Made by a program: the position numbers and the translations under genes. Below are positions 18,034 to 27,754 of a stretch of DNA of 64,000 nucleotides, piece by piece; the stretch's first letter is position 1, and each line of letters begins with the position of its first letter. The notes below the pieces were generated by a model that saw only the letters and a list, made by a program, of their open reading frames with translations, was not told the origin of the DNA and made no database searches. Origin of the DNA: Flammeovirga sp. SJP92 (GTDB lineage Bacteria > Bacteroidota > Bacteroidia > Cytophagales > Flammeovirgaceae); contig NZ_LQAQ01000090.1 in NCBI RefSeq assembly GCF_001583495.1, positions 62,001 to 126,000 of the forward strand, read 5' to 3'.

Positions 18034-18092
18034 ATTTATAGTTTGAAAAATATACCCATTTTAAAGAAATAAAATAACGAGAATAATTTAGG

Positions 18093-20219
18093 ATGATAAA
18101 CAGAAAAAAAGCACTCATTTTACCTGTACTATTAGTTGGGTTGGGATTATTTGGGTTTTCATTATTAGCACGGATAGAAGCTCCAGAAGATAGCAATAAA
18201 AACGCAATTAAAAGAAGTCTATTATTTACTGCATTAAAACAAATGCACTACAATAGTGTGGAAATTGATGATGACTTCAGTGAAAAGGCTTACGATCAAT
18301 ATTTAAAGAATTTAGATCCAAACAAAAGATACTTTCTTAAAAGTGACATTAATAAGTTCAGCAAGTCTAAAGATAAATTAGACGACGAAATTAAGAACAA
18401 TTATAATACTGAATTATATGAGCTTTCGGTTTCTATCTTCAATCAAAGAAGAAAAGAAGTGGAAGAAATCACTGCTGAAGTTTTATCAAAGCCATTTGAC
18501 TTTACAAAAAAGGAAGAAATTCTTTTTGATAGAGATGAAATGAGCTTTCCGAAAAATGAAAAGGAAAGATATGACCGTTGGAGAAAGTCATTAAAATATG
18601 CCGCTCTTTTAAGAATGAACTCTAAACTAAAAACAGAGGAGTCTAAAAAGAAGAGTGCTGAGGAAAAAGGAGAGGATTACACTCCTATGACCTATGAAGA
18701 AATTGAGGCAGATGTAAGAGAAAAAGTCTTGACTAACTATAAAGACGTTTTTGATTATATGAAAAAGCAGGATGAAGAAGATCACTATGCATTATATATT
18801 AATTCTATGATCTCTATCTATGGTCCTCACACAGAATATTTCCCACCAGAAAGAAAAGAACAATTTGATACTGAAATTTCTGGTCATTTTGAAGGAATTG
18901 GAGCTAGATTACAGCAAACGGGTGGTGAAGTGAAAGTAGTAAGTATTATCACAGGTTCAGCATCTTGGAAACAGGGTGATTTAGAGGCAAATGATTTTAT
19001 TCTTAAAGTTGCTCAAGGAGAAGAAGACCCTGTAGATATTTCTGGTATGTCTTTGAAAAACTCAATCAAGCTAATTAAAGGACCAAAAGGAACTGAAGTT
19101 AGGTTAACAGTGAGAAAGCCTGACGGAAGAATTGTTGTGATTCCAATTATCAGAGATGTTGTAGTGATTGAAGAGTCGTATGCAAAATCTGCGGTTATTG
19201 AAGATAAAGAATCAGGAAAGAAAATTGGTTTGATTCACTTACCAAGTTTCTATGTTGACTTCCAAGATAGAAATGGTAGATCAAGTGGAAAAGATGTTTA
19301 TCAAGAAATAAAGAAACTGAAAGCACAAAATGTAGACGGTATTGTTCTTGACTTGAGAAATAACGGTGGCGGATCTTTAGGTGATGCTGTTGAAATGGTA
19401 GGTCACTTTGTAGGTAGAAGCCCAGTAGTTCAAGTGAAGAGTAAAATCTCAGGTTCTAAAACATTAAAACCTGAGTCAAATAATATTGAATATGATGGTC
19501 CACTTGTAGTGATGATCAATAGAATGTCTGCTTCAGCTTCTGAAATTGTTTCAGCTGCGTTACAAGATCATGGACGAGCAGTTATTGTTGGTTCTAACTC
19601 GTTTGGTAAAGGTACTGTTCAACGTTTCATTGATTTAGATAGAATGTCTCGTTTAGATGACTACAAGCCATTGGGATCATTGAAATTGACAATTCAGAAG
19701 TTCTATAGAATTAATGGTGGTGCTACTCAAGTAAGAGGGGTTAGTCCTGATATCAAACTTCCGGATACTTACGCCTATTTAGAAGTGGGAGAAGAAGATC
19801 TGCCTTACGTTTTACCTTGGGATGAGGTAGAGCCTTCTAAATACTCTATGTGGCCTCAACAATTACCGATAGCTGACTTGAAAGCAAAATCTGAGCAAAG
19901 AGTTGCAAACAATGATGTGTTCAAAATGGTAGAGGAAAATGCACTCCGTTTGAAGAAACAAGATGAGAAGAAATATTATACTTTGAATTTAGAAGAGTTT
20001 AAAGTAGAACAAAAAAGATTGGACGAAGAGTCTAAGAAATTAAGAGAAGCTACTGATACACATGATGAGTTTGAGGTGACTGTAATGAAAGACCATTACC
20101 AAACTTCTAAACCTGATTCAGTGATTCAAAAATCTGCTGATAAGTGGGCTGAAGCTATCAAGAAAGATGAATATCTTAAGGAAGTAACATTGATTATTTC
20201 TGATATGATGGTACAATAA
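18093..20219 (+). CDS. prc: Carboxy-terminal processing (tail-specific) protease
   Basis: A 708-residue S41 periplasmic protease of the Tsp/Prc type. An N-terminal membrane or signal segment (ILPVLLVGLGLFGFSLLA) is followed by the helical Tsp N-domain (YLKNLDPNKRYFLKSDI), a PDZ domain (GIGARLQQTGGEVKVVSIITGSASW), the catalytic domain with VDGIVLDLRNNGGGSLGDAV, the nucleophile serine in MSASASEIVSAAL (near residue 480) and the general-base lysine in SNSFGKGTVQ (near 506). The helical C-terminal DUF3340 domain completes it. It degrades or trims proteins from the C-terminus, and acts in peptidoglycan hydrolase turnover in other bacteria. Confidence 0.94.
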   Translation: MINRKKALILPVLLVGLGLFGFSLLARIEAPEDSNKNAIKRSLLFTALKQMHYNSVEIDDDFSEKAYDQYLKNLDPNKRYFLKSDINKFSKSKDKLDDEIKNNYNTELYELSVSIFNQRRKEVEEITAEVLSKPFDFTKKEEILFDRDEMSFPKNEKERYDRWRKSLKYAALLRMNSKLKTEESKKKSAEEKGEDYTPMTYEEIEADVREKVLTNYKDVFDYMKKQDEEDHYALYINSMISIYGPHTEYFPPERKEQFDTEISGHFEGIGARLQQTGGEVKVVSIITGSASWKQGDLEANDFILKVAQGEEDPVDISGMSLKNSIKLIKGPKGTEVRLTVRKPDGRIVVIPIIRDVVVIEESYAKSAVIEDKESGKKIGLIHLPSFYVDFQDRNGRSSGKDVYQEIKKLKAQNVDGIVLDLRNNGGGSLGDAVEMVGHFVGRSPVVQVKSKISGSKTLKPESNNIEYDGPLVVMINRMSASASEIVSAALQDHGRAVIVGSNSFGKGTVQRFIDLDRMSRLDDYKPLGSLKLTIQKFYRINGGATQVRGVSPDIKLPDTYAYLEVGEEDLPYVLPWDEVEPSKYSMWPQQLPIADLKAKSEQRVANNDVFKMVEENALRLKKQDEKKYYTLNLEEFKVEQKRLDEESKKLREATDTHDEFEVTVMKDHYQTSKPDSVIQKSADKWAEAIKKDEYLKEVTLIISDMMVQ

Positions 20220-20238
20220 ATCAACTCTATCTTTTATC

Positions 20239-20275
20239 AAAAGGTCATATTTCTATTATGGAAGTATGACCTTTT
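20239..20275 (+). terminator. Intrinsic terminator after the protease gene
   Basis: AAAAGGTCATA pairs with TATGACCTTTT, followed by TT. Confidence 0.8.
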
Positions 20276-20446
20276 TTAATTCTTAATTTTTGATGCGGTC
20301 TCTCATCCTCAATTTGTAAATTTTAACCTTAAATTTTTCCAAGAAAATAACTTTTCTATCATATTTTTAACCGAATCAATAAAATGGTTTTTATATTGCG
20401 TTCCTATTAATGAATCAAAAAAGAACGATAGGAATAAATATAGATC

Positions 20447-21568
20447 ATGAGTATTGAGATACGTCCAGTAGTAACTAAAAAAGATCAAAAGAAATTCGTA
20501 GACATTCAATTTGAACTTTATAAAGGAAGTGAATTTTGGGTGCCGCCAATCAAAAAAGATGAACTTTCAATTTTCGATGCAAACAACCCATTTGAAAAAT
20601 TTTGTGACACTCAATATTGGTTAGCCTACAAAGAAGGAAAGTGTGTTGGTAGAATAGGTGCTATTATCAATTCAAAATACAACGAGAAGGCGAATGAGTC
20701 TAACGTTCGTTTTACAAGGCTTGAATTTATCAATGATAGAGAAGTTGTTCAAAAATTATTAGAAACAGCAGAACAGTGGGGTAAGGATAAAGGAATGACA
20801 GGTATTGTTGGACCTTTAGGATTTACAAACTTGGATCATCAAGGTATGATGATTGAAGGGCATGATCATCTTCCTTCTGTGGCTTCTGAATATCATCTTC
20901 CATATTATAAAGAACACCTTGAAGCTTTAGGGTATGATAAATTAGTGGATTGGATTGAGTTCAGATTAACAATGGACGATGCTGTAGTTGAAAAAGGTAT
21001 TAAGGCTTCCACTTTATTGATGAAGAGAACAAAAACAAAAATTGTATCTTTCAATTCATCGGACGAATTAGTGGCTTATGCTGATGATATTTTTAATCTA
21101 TTAGGAGAGGCTTTCAAAGAACTTTATAGTGTTATCACTTTCGATAAAGAGATGGTAGATTACTATAAAAATAAATTCTTGAAACTTCTTTCTCCTAAAT
21201 ATGTGAAATTGTTAGTTACTGAGGAAGAAGGTGAATTAATGGGCTTCGTGATTGGTATGCCTTCTCTTTCTAGAGCACTTCAAAAGGCAAACGGGAGTAT
21301 TCTTCCATTAGGTTGGTATCACATTTATAAAGCATTAAAGAAAAATGATACTTGTGATATGTTACTGACTGCTGTTCATCCAAAATTACAACGCCTAGGT
21401 GGTGGTGCAATGTTAGTTGGGCAGTTGCAAAAGACAATGAGCGATAATGGTATCAAATATCTTGAGACTACAGGTATGTTTGAAACCAATCAGAAAGCGA
21501 TCCAAAATTGGAAGAATTACGATCACATTCAACATAAGAGAAAAAGATGCTTTACCAAAGCACTTTAA
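20447..21568 (+). CDS. GNAT-like N-acetyltransferase family protein
   Basis: A 373-residue protein common in Bacteroidota and annotated as an acyltransferase with a GNAT-like C-terminal half. The N-terminal part (VVTKKDQKKFVDIQFELYKG, FWVPPIKKDEL, GRIGAIINSKYNEK) is the family-typical GNAT start. The second half has ELMGFVIGMPSLSRAL, the CoA-binding-like LTAVHPKLQRLGGGAMLV and LETTGMFETNQKAIQNWKNY. The substrate is unknown. It is a single gene with its own perfect terminator. Confidence 0.78.
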   Translation: MSIEIRPVVTKKDQKKFVDIQFELYKGSEFWVPPIKKDELSIFDANNPFEKFCDTQYWLAYKEGKCVGRIGAIINSKYNEKANESNVRFTRLEFINDREVVQKLLETAEQWGKDKGMTGIVGPLGFTNLDHQGMMIEGHDHLPSVASEYHLPYYKEHLEALGYDKLVDWIEFRLTMDDAVVEKGIKASTLLMKRTKTKIVSFNSSDELVAYADDIFNLLGEAFKELYSVITFDKEMVDYYKNKFLKLLSPKYVKLLVTEEEGELMGFVIGMPSLSRALQKANGSILPLGWYHIYKALKKNDTCDMLLTAVHPKLQRLGGGAMLVGQLQKTMSDNGIKYLETTGMFETNQKAIQNWKNYDHIQHKRKRCFTKAL

Positions 21569-21584
21569 TATAAAGAGAAAAAAG

Positions 21585-21614
21585 AAACGGCCAATGATTA
21601 ATCATTGGCCGTTT
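21585..21614. terminator. Perfect palindromic bidirectional terminator
   Basis: AAACGGCCAATGATT (21585-21599) is followed immediately by its exact reverse complement (21600-21614), a 30-bp perfect palindrome between convergent genes. Confidence 0.8.
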
Positions 21615-21622
21615 TCGTATGA

Positions 21623-22234
21623 TTAGTTGTTGATATATAAATCAAAAACCTCTGAGAAATCTTCCCTATGGAATTCCTTGTATTTACTTGTTTTCCATGA
21701 GAAAATATAGTCATTCAATTTCTCGAACTCTTCAGCATTTGTATTGCTTCCCAAAGTTCCTTTCAATGTTTCCATTGCCAATGTTACACTTTCTTGAGAT
21801 TGAGTAAATTGGTTGAAATCGCTATCTTGAAGAGAGGCAATTTTAATTAAGCTTTTGTATAAGTCTTTAAGCCTCTCAATCTGTTTTCTGTCAACATCAA
21901 TGCTGAATGCACTTTCTCCAAGGTTAAACTTAATTTCTACATCCAAATCAATATTTCCAGCTGTTTCAAGTTTTACACCTGAGAAGAAATATTTTTTATA
22001 AGGATATCTGTAAAGAGTTCTTCGAGTATTGATAGCTGAAGTGCCATCAAGGTGGATTAGTGCTGTGTTTGTAAAGCAGTATTCGTCTGTTTTAGATTTG
22101 ATCAAGAAGAAGATTTTTTCTCCATCTTCGTGCATGATATAATCATCTGAGTCAACTTTGTCATAATCAACTGGGTCGATGATTTTTCCGATGTCACTAA
22201 GACCCATGACATCTGAAGCTAGTTTTTTAAACAT
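21623..22234 (-). CDS. PH-domain protein (YvbH-type)
   Basis: A 203-residue cytoplasmic protein with an N-terminal bacterial PH domain (IDPVDYDKVDSDDYIMHEDG, FFLIKSKTDEYCFTNTALIHLDG, TRRTLYRYPYKKYFFSGVKLET) and a helical C-terminal segment resembling the YvbH oligomerisation extension. Bacterial PH-domain proteins of this type form rings and respond to envelope or stress signals in some species. The role here is not known. Confidence 0.78.
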   Translation of the reverse strand: MFKKLASDVMGLSDIGKIIDPVDYDKVDSDDYIMHEDGEKIFFLIKSKTDEYCFTNTALIHLDGTSAINTRRTLYRYPYKKYFFSGVKLETAGNIDLDVEIKFNLGESAFSIDVDRKQIERLKDLYKSLIKIASLQDSDFNQFTQSQESVTLAMETLKGTLGSNTNAEEFEKLNDYIFSWKTSKYKEFHREDFSEVFDLYINN

Positions 22235-22477
22235 AAGATTACGTTTTTGAATTGTTAAAAAATGGAGGGTTACAAAGTACCAGCTTTCTCAAGCAACTAT
22301 TTTGATTTAGTTAGAATACATTACTTGACTGTAGTAACGTTTTTATCTATGTGTTTATAGTCTCAAAATAGGTGCATGAAGTTTCTAGGTTACTTCCATT
22401 TATCTCCTAGAGTATAATTTAAATTGCTTGAAAGTAATACAATAAATATTTTTGAAAAAGAATATTTACACTATTAA

Positions 22478-23149
22478 CTAAATTCTTCCAAAAGTATGGC
22501 TTAATCTATTAATTTCATGGTCAATTTCTGTTTTCCATGCACATCTAAACCATTGTGCCGCTTCTTCTCCAACATATCTCCAGTGCCAAGCCTCTTGTCT
22601 GATGTTTTTTTCAATTCTGAAATAATAAGTTGGTACCCATCCATAATCAAAAGCATGATTTAAGAGCCATAGAAATAGTTTGGTGTTTTCTCCAGCGTAT
22701 CTTATATCTATGGTCGTTAAGAGGTGATGCTCTGAATATCCAGGACGCTCAGCCCTAGTAGCACCATGCTTGTTGAAGACAATCTGTTGTGTTCTTTTAT
22801 TTCTATAGGAAGAGCGGATGTTTATATGGATATTTTTTTGAAATGCTTCCTGCTTCATTTTTGAATAGGCCTCATAAGCAGGGTAGAGGAGTTGGTTATT
22901 TTCAACCTCTTTGTATTTAAAGTCTTTGATCTGAATAAAATCAACATAATTGAAAGGGACTCCAATTGGCATTCTCATAAAATCATAATAGATTTTTGTC
23001 GGATTAATGTCTATTCCTTCTTTTTGGCTGATGAATGTACTTAGGTTTACTCTGTATTTCCAGTTCTTTTTTGAGAGTTCTGAATCACATTCTTGGGCTA
23101 TAATTGAATGAGTAAAAAAAGTTAGAAGGATAAAAAAATATTTGTGCAT
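22478..23149 (-). CDS. VanY-type D,D-carboxypeptidase (M15)
   Basis: A 223-residue exported zinc carboxypeptidase that should remove the terminal D-Ala from peptidoglycan stem peptides. I start at the ATG at 23149, which gives a clean signal peptide MHKYFFILLTFFTHSIIAQ; an ATG seven codons upstream is less likely. SSYRNKRTQQIVFNKHG matches the SxYR region, GYSEHHLLTTIDI carries the H and D zinc ligands, and EAWHWRYVG carries the catalytic E and third ligand. The usual SEHxxGxAxD text has L and T in place of G and A, a mild deviation. Confidence 0.86.
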   Translation of the reverse strand: MHKYFFILLTFFTHSIIAQECDSELSKKNWKYRVNLSTFISQKEGIDINPTKIYYDFMRMPIGVPFNYVDFIQIKDFKYKEVENNQLLYPAYEAYSKMKQEAFQKNIHINIRSSYRNKRTQQIVFNKHGATRAERPGYSEHHLLTTIDIRYAGENTKLFLWLLNHAFDYGWVPTYYFRIEKNIRQEAWHWRYVGEEAAQWFRCAWKTEIDHEINRLSHTFGRI

Positions 23150-23199
23150 TTGTATGAAATATTGAATCAAAAAATCTGTACAAATGTGATAATAAAAAA

Positions 23200-23221
23200 G
23201 GGCAAATCCGAAGATTTGCCC
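23200..23221 (-). terminator. Intrinsic terminator of gap (UUCG loop)
   Basis: On the minus strand GGGCAAATC-TTCG-GATTTGCCC is followed by TTTTTT, a stable UUCG tetraloop hairpin just after gap. Confidence 0.9.
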
Positions 23222-23251
23222 CTTATATTTAGACTTGTGTCTCTCTACAAA

Positions 23252-24265
<1,014 letters not shown>

Positions 24266-24347
24266 TTAAATTGAATAAATAATTCTTCAAAAATTGAGAG
24301 TCTATGACCTTGGATAAACTTGTTTGCCCTTGTCAATAACTACATTG

Positions 24348-24355
24348 CAAACGTA
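24348..24355 (-). promoter_or_regulatory. gap promoter -7 element
   Basis: The minus strand reads TACGTTTG, an exact match to TAnnTTTG, about 100 nt upstream of the gap start. No clear -33 TTTG is visible at normal spacing. Confidence 0.55.
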
Positions 24356-24470
24356 CTTACATAGTTTGTCTTGTGGAATGATAAATATCATTATTTGTTG
24401 GCAATTTTACACAAAATGCAACCAAATATAAGTGTATCAAAAACCTTTATTTCAGTAGTTTATCCAAAAA

Positions 24471-24512
24471 AATAAAGGGGTTACAGAATATTGTATCTGT
24501 AACCCCTTTATT
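24471..24512 (-). terminator. Intrinsic terminator downstream of the sigma factor gene
   Basis: AATAAAGGGGTTACAGA (24471-24487) pairs with TCTGTAACCCCTTTATT (24496-24512), 17 bp perfect, followed on the minus strand by a T-tract. It is 115 nt past the sigma factor stop. Between them TTAACA-ACT-TGTTAA (24565-24579) is a further small inverted repeat. Confidence 0.8.
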
Positions 24513-24627
24513 ATGAATGTAATGCTTTTGTAGAGTGGAAAAAAATACTTTTAATGTTTGGTGTTTAACAACTTGTTAATTGATTTGGGTTGCTAAAACT
24601 TATTAACGATATTTTTTTCAACTTTTA

Positions 24628-25230
24628 TTACTTTTTCTTATTTCCAAAAATAAAATCAACAAGATTTCTGACTTCGCCGTCTTTGTTGGCTTGTTGAAAC
24701 TTTTTATAAATCTGAAAATGTCGCTCTGGATCGACATTGAATTTATCTTTTCCTTCCTCTAACTTCTGTTTTGATCTATGAAAAAGCTGTCTGCAGTGGT
24801 CTGCTTTTTTTCTAGCAATTTCAGTGATCTCATTATAATTTAAATTAAATGCTTCTTTCATAAGGTAAACTCCCAATTCAGCATCATTTAATTTTTTCAT
24901 CATATTTCTAAGACCTTCAGAAATTTCAGTGGCTTTGTCTGATGACCAGTGTTCGATAGGATCAAAATGGAAGTTATGGGTAATGTTTGCCCAATTATCA
25001 ACTAGGTGTTCTTTTTTTCTCTTTAATGCTTCAAGATGATTTAAACACGTATTAGTGATTGTCTTTATTAGGTAATTCTTAATGTCTGCAATCTTAGAGA
25101 GATCAACCTTAAGAATTTTGATAAAAGTGTCTTGCACCATATCCTCAGCATCGCTGGCTACTCCAAGTATCCTATAGGCTACGGCATACAATAATGGACG
25201 ATATTCTGTTATTGCTTGTTCAGCTGACAT
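24628..25230 (-). CDS. ECF sigma factor, ECF41/SigJ-like, short extension
   Basis: A 200-residue extracytoplasmic-function sigma factor. Region 2 is EYRPLLYAVAYRILGVASDAEDMVQDTFIKI (residues about 9-40). Region 4 is ELGVYLMKEAFNLNYNEITEIARKKADHCRQLFHRSKQKL. The C-terminus DPERHFQIYKKFQQANKDGEVRNLVDFIF resembles the first part of the SnoaL-like extension of ECF41/SigJ factors but stops after about 40 residues, so the extension is truncated compared with that family. No anti-sigma gene is adjacent, as usual for ECF41. The AATGAA-N6-TTCATT palindrome lies 144 nt upstream. Confidence 0.85.
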   Translation of the reverse strand: MSAEQAITEYRPLLYAVAYRILGVASDAEDMVQDTFIKILKVDLSKIADIKNYLIKTITNTCLNHLEALKRKKEHLVDNWANITHNFHFDPIEHWSSDKATEISEGLRNMMKKLNDAELGVYLMKEAFNLNYNEITEIARKKADHCRQLFHRSKQKLEEGKDKFNVDPERHFQIYKKFQQANKDGEVRNLVDFIFGNKKK

Positions 25231-25373
25231 AGTGGTGGTTACAAATGATAGTTTAAAATTGATTTCATAATTAAGAAATCTTCATTATATCTTATTTCCC
25301 GCAAAATAATAAAATAAATTTTCCTATGAGCTATAAAATCAAATATAAATACTATTTCTAAGGTTTATTAAAA

Positions 25374-25391
25374 AATGAATGTTTGTTCATT
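25374..25391. promoter_or_regulatory. Operator-like palindrome AATGAA-N6-TTCATT
   Basis: AATGAA (25374-25379) and TTCATT (25386-25391) with a 6-nt spacer, upstream of the sigma factor gene. It is the third copy in the window after 962-979 and 5217-5234, with the arms identical to the first. Confidence 0.45.
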
Positions 25392-25492
25392 GTTTTGTTA
25401 TATTTCCATAACAACGAGCAATTGTGTTGAATCTAGTCAATGAAAGGTTTGAAAGGGGAGCTGTTGCACTTAAGGTTACGATTTGAGAATAA

Positions 25493-25627
25493 TAAAAAAA
25501 AGAGTCTGAAGAAACTCCAAACTCTTTATTCATAACCCAAAAACTAACTATTACTCTTTTTCTTTTATATCTTAAAATCACTTCTAAGAGTGATCGTTTT
25601 TTCAAAATTTACATTACAATAAACGGT
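25493..25627 (-). ncRNA. Tandem small RNA, unit 1
   Basis: Unit 1 of seven. Terminal hairpin at 25501-25525, which on the minus strand is AGAGTTTGGAG-TTT-CTTCAGACTCT with two G.U pairs and an eight-T tail. A second hairpin, ATCACT/AGTGAT, is at about 25578-25595. The conserved single-stranded block AGAGTAATAGTTAGTTTTTG lies between them. A box TTTGTTCAC (complement of 25657-25665) lies at about -33 from the presumed start near CCGTT. Confidence 0.6.
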
Positions 25628-25739
25628 CTATAGATATGCTAGGTTTGTCATTTTCAGTGAACAAACTTTAATAGTTGAACTTTTCTTTCTTCGTTTTTTT
25701 TGATTGATGAAATTCTACCCTTCTAGAAAAAAATGTATA

Positions 25740-25872
25740 CAAAAAAAAGAGTTCGAAGAAACTTCAAACTCTTTTTCATAACCCAAAAACTAACTATTAC
25801 TCTTATTCTTATATATCTTAAAATCACCTCAGAAAGTGATTGTTTTTTCAAAACTTACAATTGAATTAACGG
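25740..25872 (-). ncRNA. Tandem small RNA, unit 2
   Basis: Terminal hairpin 25748-25772 (one G.U on minus, A.C on plus), T-tail, conserved block AGAGTAATAGTTAGTTTTTG, upper hairpin AATCAC/GTGATT near 25821-25840, box TTTGTTCAC at the complement of 25903-25911. Confidence 0.6.
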
Positions 25873-26008
25873 TACATATAGAGGTCAGGTTTAGTGATTT
25901 AAGTGAACAAATTTTAATACTGCTACTTTTTTTGTTTTGATGCTTTTTTACGTTTGTAAAGCGATTTTTTTTGATTTGAGGGTAACAGTAAAACCTAATT
26001 TTAGTGTA

Positions 26009-26137
26009 TAAAAAAAGAGTTCGGAGAAACTCCAAACTCTTTCCTAACCCAAAAACTAACTATTACTCTTTTTCTTATATATCTTTAAATCACCTTGAAA
26101 AGTGATTGATTTTTCAATATTTACATTATTATAAACG
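26009..26137 (-). ncRNA. Tandem small RNA, unit 3
   Basis: Terminal hairpin 26016-26040, where position 9 is G-C in place of A-T, and one G.U on minus. Upper hairpin AATCAC/GTGATT near 26089-26108. Box CTTGTTCAC at the complement of 26169-26177. There is no ATG before the hairpin, unlike unit 2. Confidence 0.6.
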
Positions 26138-26226
26138 TCCTGTTGTAGAGAAGGGTTTGGTGCTTTGCGTGAACAAGTTTTAATGTTTGAACTTTTTTCT
26201 CAACGTGACTTAGAAAATAAAATGTA

Positions 26227-26352
26227 TAAAAAAAGAGTTCGAAGAAACTTCAAACTCTTTCTAACCCAAAAACTAACTATTACTCTTTTCTTATATATCT
26301 TATGCTCATTTTAAATGAGCCTCTTTTAATCAACTTACATCTATATTAACGG
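26227..26352 (-). ncRNA. Tandem small RNA, unit 4
   Basis: Terminal hairpin 26234-26258. The upper stem has a different sequence, GCTCATT/AATGAGC near 26304-26320, but keeps perfect pairing. Box TTTGTTCAC at the complement of 26383-26391. Confidence 0.6.
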
Positions 26353-26452
26353 TGAATCATCATTCACTGTTCTAATATTTGTGTGAACAAATTTTAACGA
26401 AGAAACTTTTTTTGATTATGTCTAAAACCGTATTAGAATTTAACATTGAATA

Positions 26453-26580
26453 CAAAAAAAGAGTTTGAAGAAACTCCAAACTCTTTCCTAACCCAAAAAC
26501 TAACTATTACTCTTAACTTTTATATTTTTAGATGCCTTTATCGACATGTTTAAATCAAATTTTATAATTGTTTTAACGGT
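26453..26580 (-). ncRNA. Tandem small RNA, unit 5
   Basis: Terminal hairpin 26460-26484 with one G.U on minus. The upper stem is weak here (ATG...CAT near 26531-26548), making this the most degenerate unit. Box TTTATTCAC at the complement of 26609-26617. Confidence 0.5.
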
Positions 26581-26644
26581 GAATCGTCATTCATGTTTCA
26601 CGTTATTTGTGAATAAAATCTAAAGGTTTTGTCTACTGCTGTAA

Positions 26645-26779
26645 ACAAAAAAAGAGTTTGAAGAAACTCCAAACTCTTTTTCATAACCCAAAAACTAACT
26701 ATTACTCTTTTCTTTATATATCTTTGATTTCAAGTGTATTACTTGTACTTTTTTATCTTTTTATAATTATACAAACGGG
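26645..26779 (-). ncRNA. Tandem small RNA, unit 6
   Basis: Terminal hairpin 26653-26677 with one G.U on minus. Upper stem CAAGT/ACTTG near 26730-26744, again a different sequence. Degenerate box TTCATTCAC at the complement of 26808-26816. Confidence 0.55.
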
Positions 26780-26870
26780 AGATGTTTCTTGTGGTTGTGT
26801 TATTTTTGTGAATGAATTTTAAAGTAATTTTAGATAAATATTTTAATTTTCACACTTCACTTTTCATGCA

Positions 26871-27001
26871 TAAAAAAAGAGTCCGAAGAAACTTCAAACT
26901 CTTTCTCATAACCCAAAAACTAACTATTACTCTTAATCTTATATATCTTGAAACTTATACAATGATAAGTTGTTGTTCTCTTTGTTTAATTAACTTAACG
27001 C
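26871..27001 (-). ncRNA. Tandem small RNA, unit 7
   Basis: Terminal hairpin 26878-26902 with two G.U pairs on minus. Upper stem AACTTAT/ATAAGTT near 26951-26971. No TTTGTTCAC box is seen, and the unit lies 69 nt after the stop of the minus-strand gene ending at 27071, so it may be transcribed as the 3' end of that gene. Confidence 0.5.
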
Positions 27002-27070
27002 AAAGTAAATCTATCCGTTTCAATATTCTATTTAACAAAAGGTAATGCTAATTAATGAGTGTGAATTTCT

Positions 27071-27595
27071 TTAAAATAAAGTACCAACTTCCTCTTTCAG
27101 CTTCATTAATGAGACATCTAAAGCAGATGCTTCATCACTTATACTTTTTTCTAACAGTGCTTTAGCTAAATCAAAACCTGAAGCATTTTCAGGAAGATCT
27201 TTTGCAACGTTATTGATAAAGGAAATACTTTCTTCTTTGGCACCTCTGATCATTTCCCAAAGTTCTGGACTAACATATATCTGCTGAGAGAGATTATGGT
27301 TGAACTCATCTCTGATAGTGATCAGTAAGCTTTGTTGGAAAAGTGTTGCAGAGATTTCATCATAGTTGATTCTGTCTAATAATTCTCTGTAAGTAATTCT
27401 TTCTAGAAATAAGGCTAATCTTTCATAGGCTTGTAACCTCAAAGGTAAAGTCTGTTCTATCTGACTACTCTTCACTTTTATTGAAAGAGTATCATATTCT
27501 TTCTGTAAAAACATTTTTACAATAAAGAAAGCACCGTATAAGACAAATCCAGCTGGAATTGTCATTTTTAATAAATCTGCTATGTCTGTTGTCAT
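27071..27595 (-). CDS. Hypothetical single-span membrane protein
   Basis: A 174-residue protein with one N-terminal hydrophobic span (IPAGFVLYGAFFIVKMFL, residues about 14-31) and a long helical cytoplasmic-type domain (EQTLPLRLQAYERLALFLERI, REEFNHN-like IRDEFNHNLSQQIYVSPELWEMI). This layout is widespread in Bacteroidota as an uncharacterised family. The first small RNA unit begins just past its stop. Function unknown. Confidence 0.65.
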   Translation of the reverse strand: MTTDIADLLKMTIPAGFVLYGAFFIVKMFLQKEYDTLSIKVKSSQIEQTLPLRLQAYERLALFLERITYRELLDRINYDEISATLFQQSLLITIRDEFNHNLSQQIYVSPELWEMIRGAKEESISFINNVAKDLPENASGFDLAKALLEKSISDEASALDVSLMKLKEEVGTLF

Positions 27596-27754
27596 ATCCT
27601 AAAAAATTTGATGCAATATTAGTAACCACATTCGTGTATATCAATTTTTAATGCTATAGAATGACAATTCATACAGATTAATCATTCGATTTACTCAAAT
27701 GAATGACAAAAGTCTTGTAGAAGAGAGAGTAATTGTAACTTTTGAGTTACTGTT

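Noticed and set aside
25387-25605. A 72-codon minus-strand frame, and similar frames at 25829-26035 (minus) and 26812-27045 (plus), in the small RNA array
   Set aside because: They run through the terminal hairpins and T-tracts, the ATG before the hairpin is missing in units 3, 4 and 5, and the frame is not kept between units. Structured RNA explains the conservation better.
25490-27010. CRISPR-like regular repeats
   Set aside because: Units are about 190-270 bp apart, diverge in sequence while keeping stems, and have no short uniform direct repeats or cas genes nearby.
27679-27704. TCATTC/GAATGA inverted pair as a fourth copy of the AATGAA-N6-TTCATT operator
   Set aside because: The arms are in opposite order and the spacer is 13 nt, so it does not match the other three sites.
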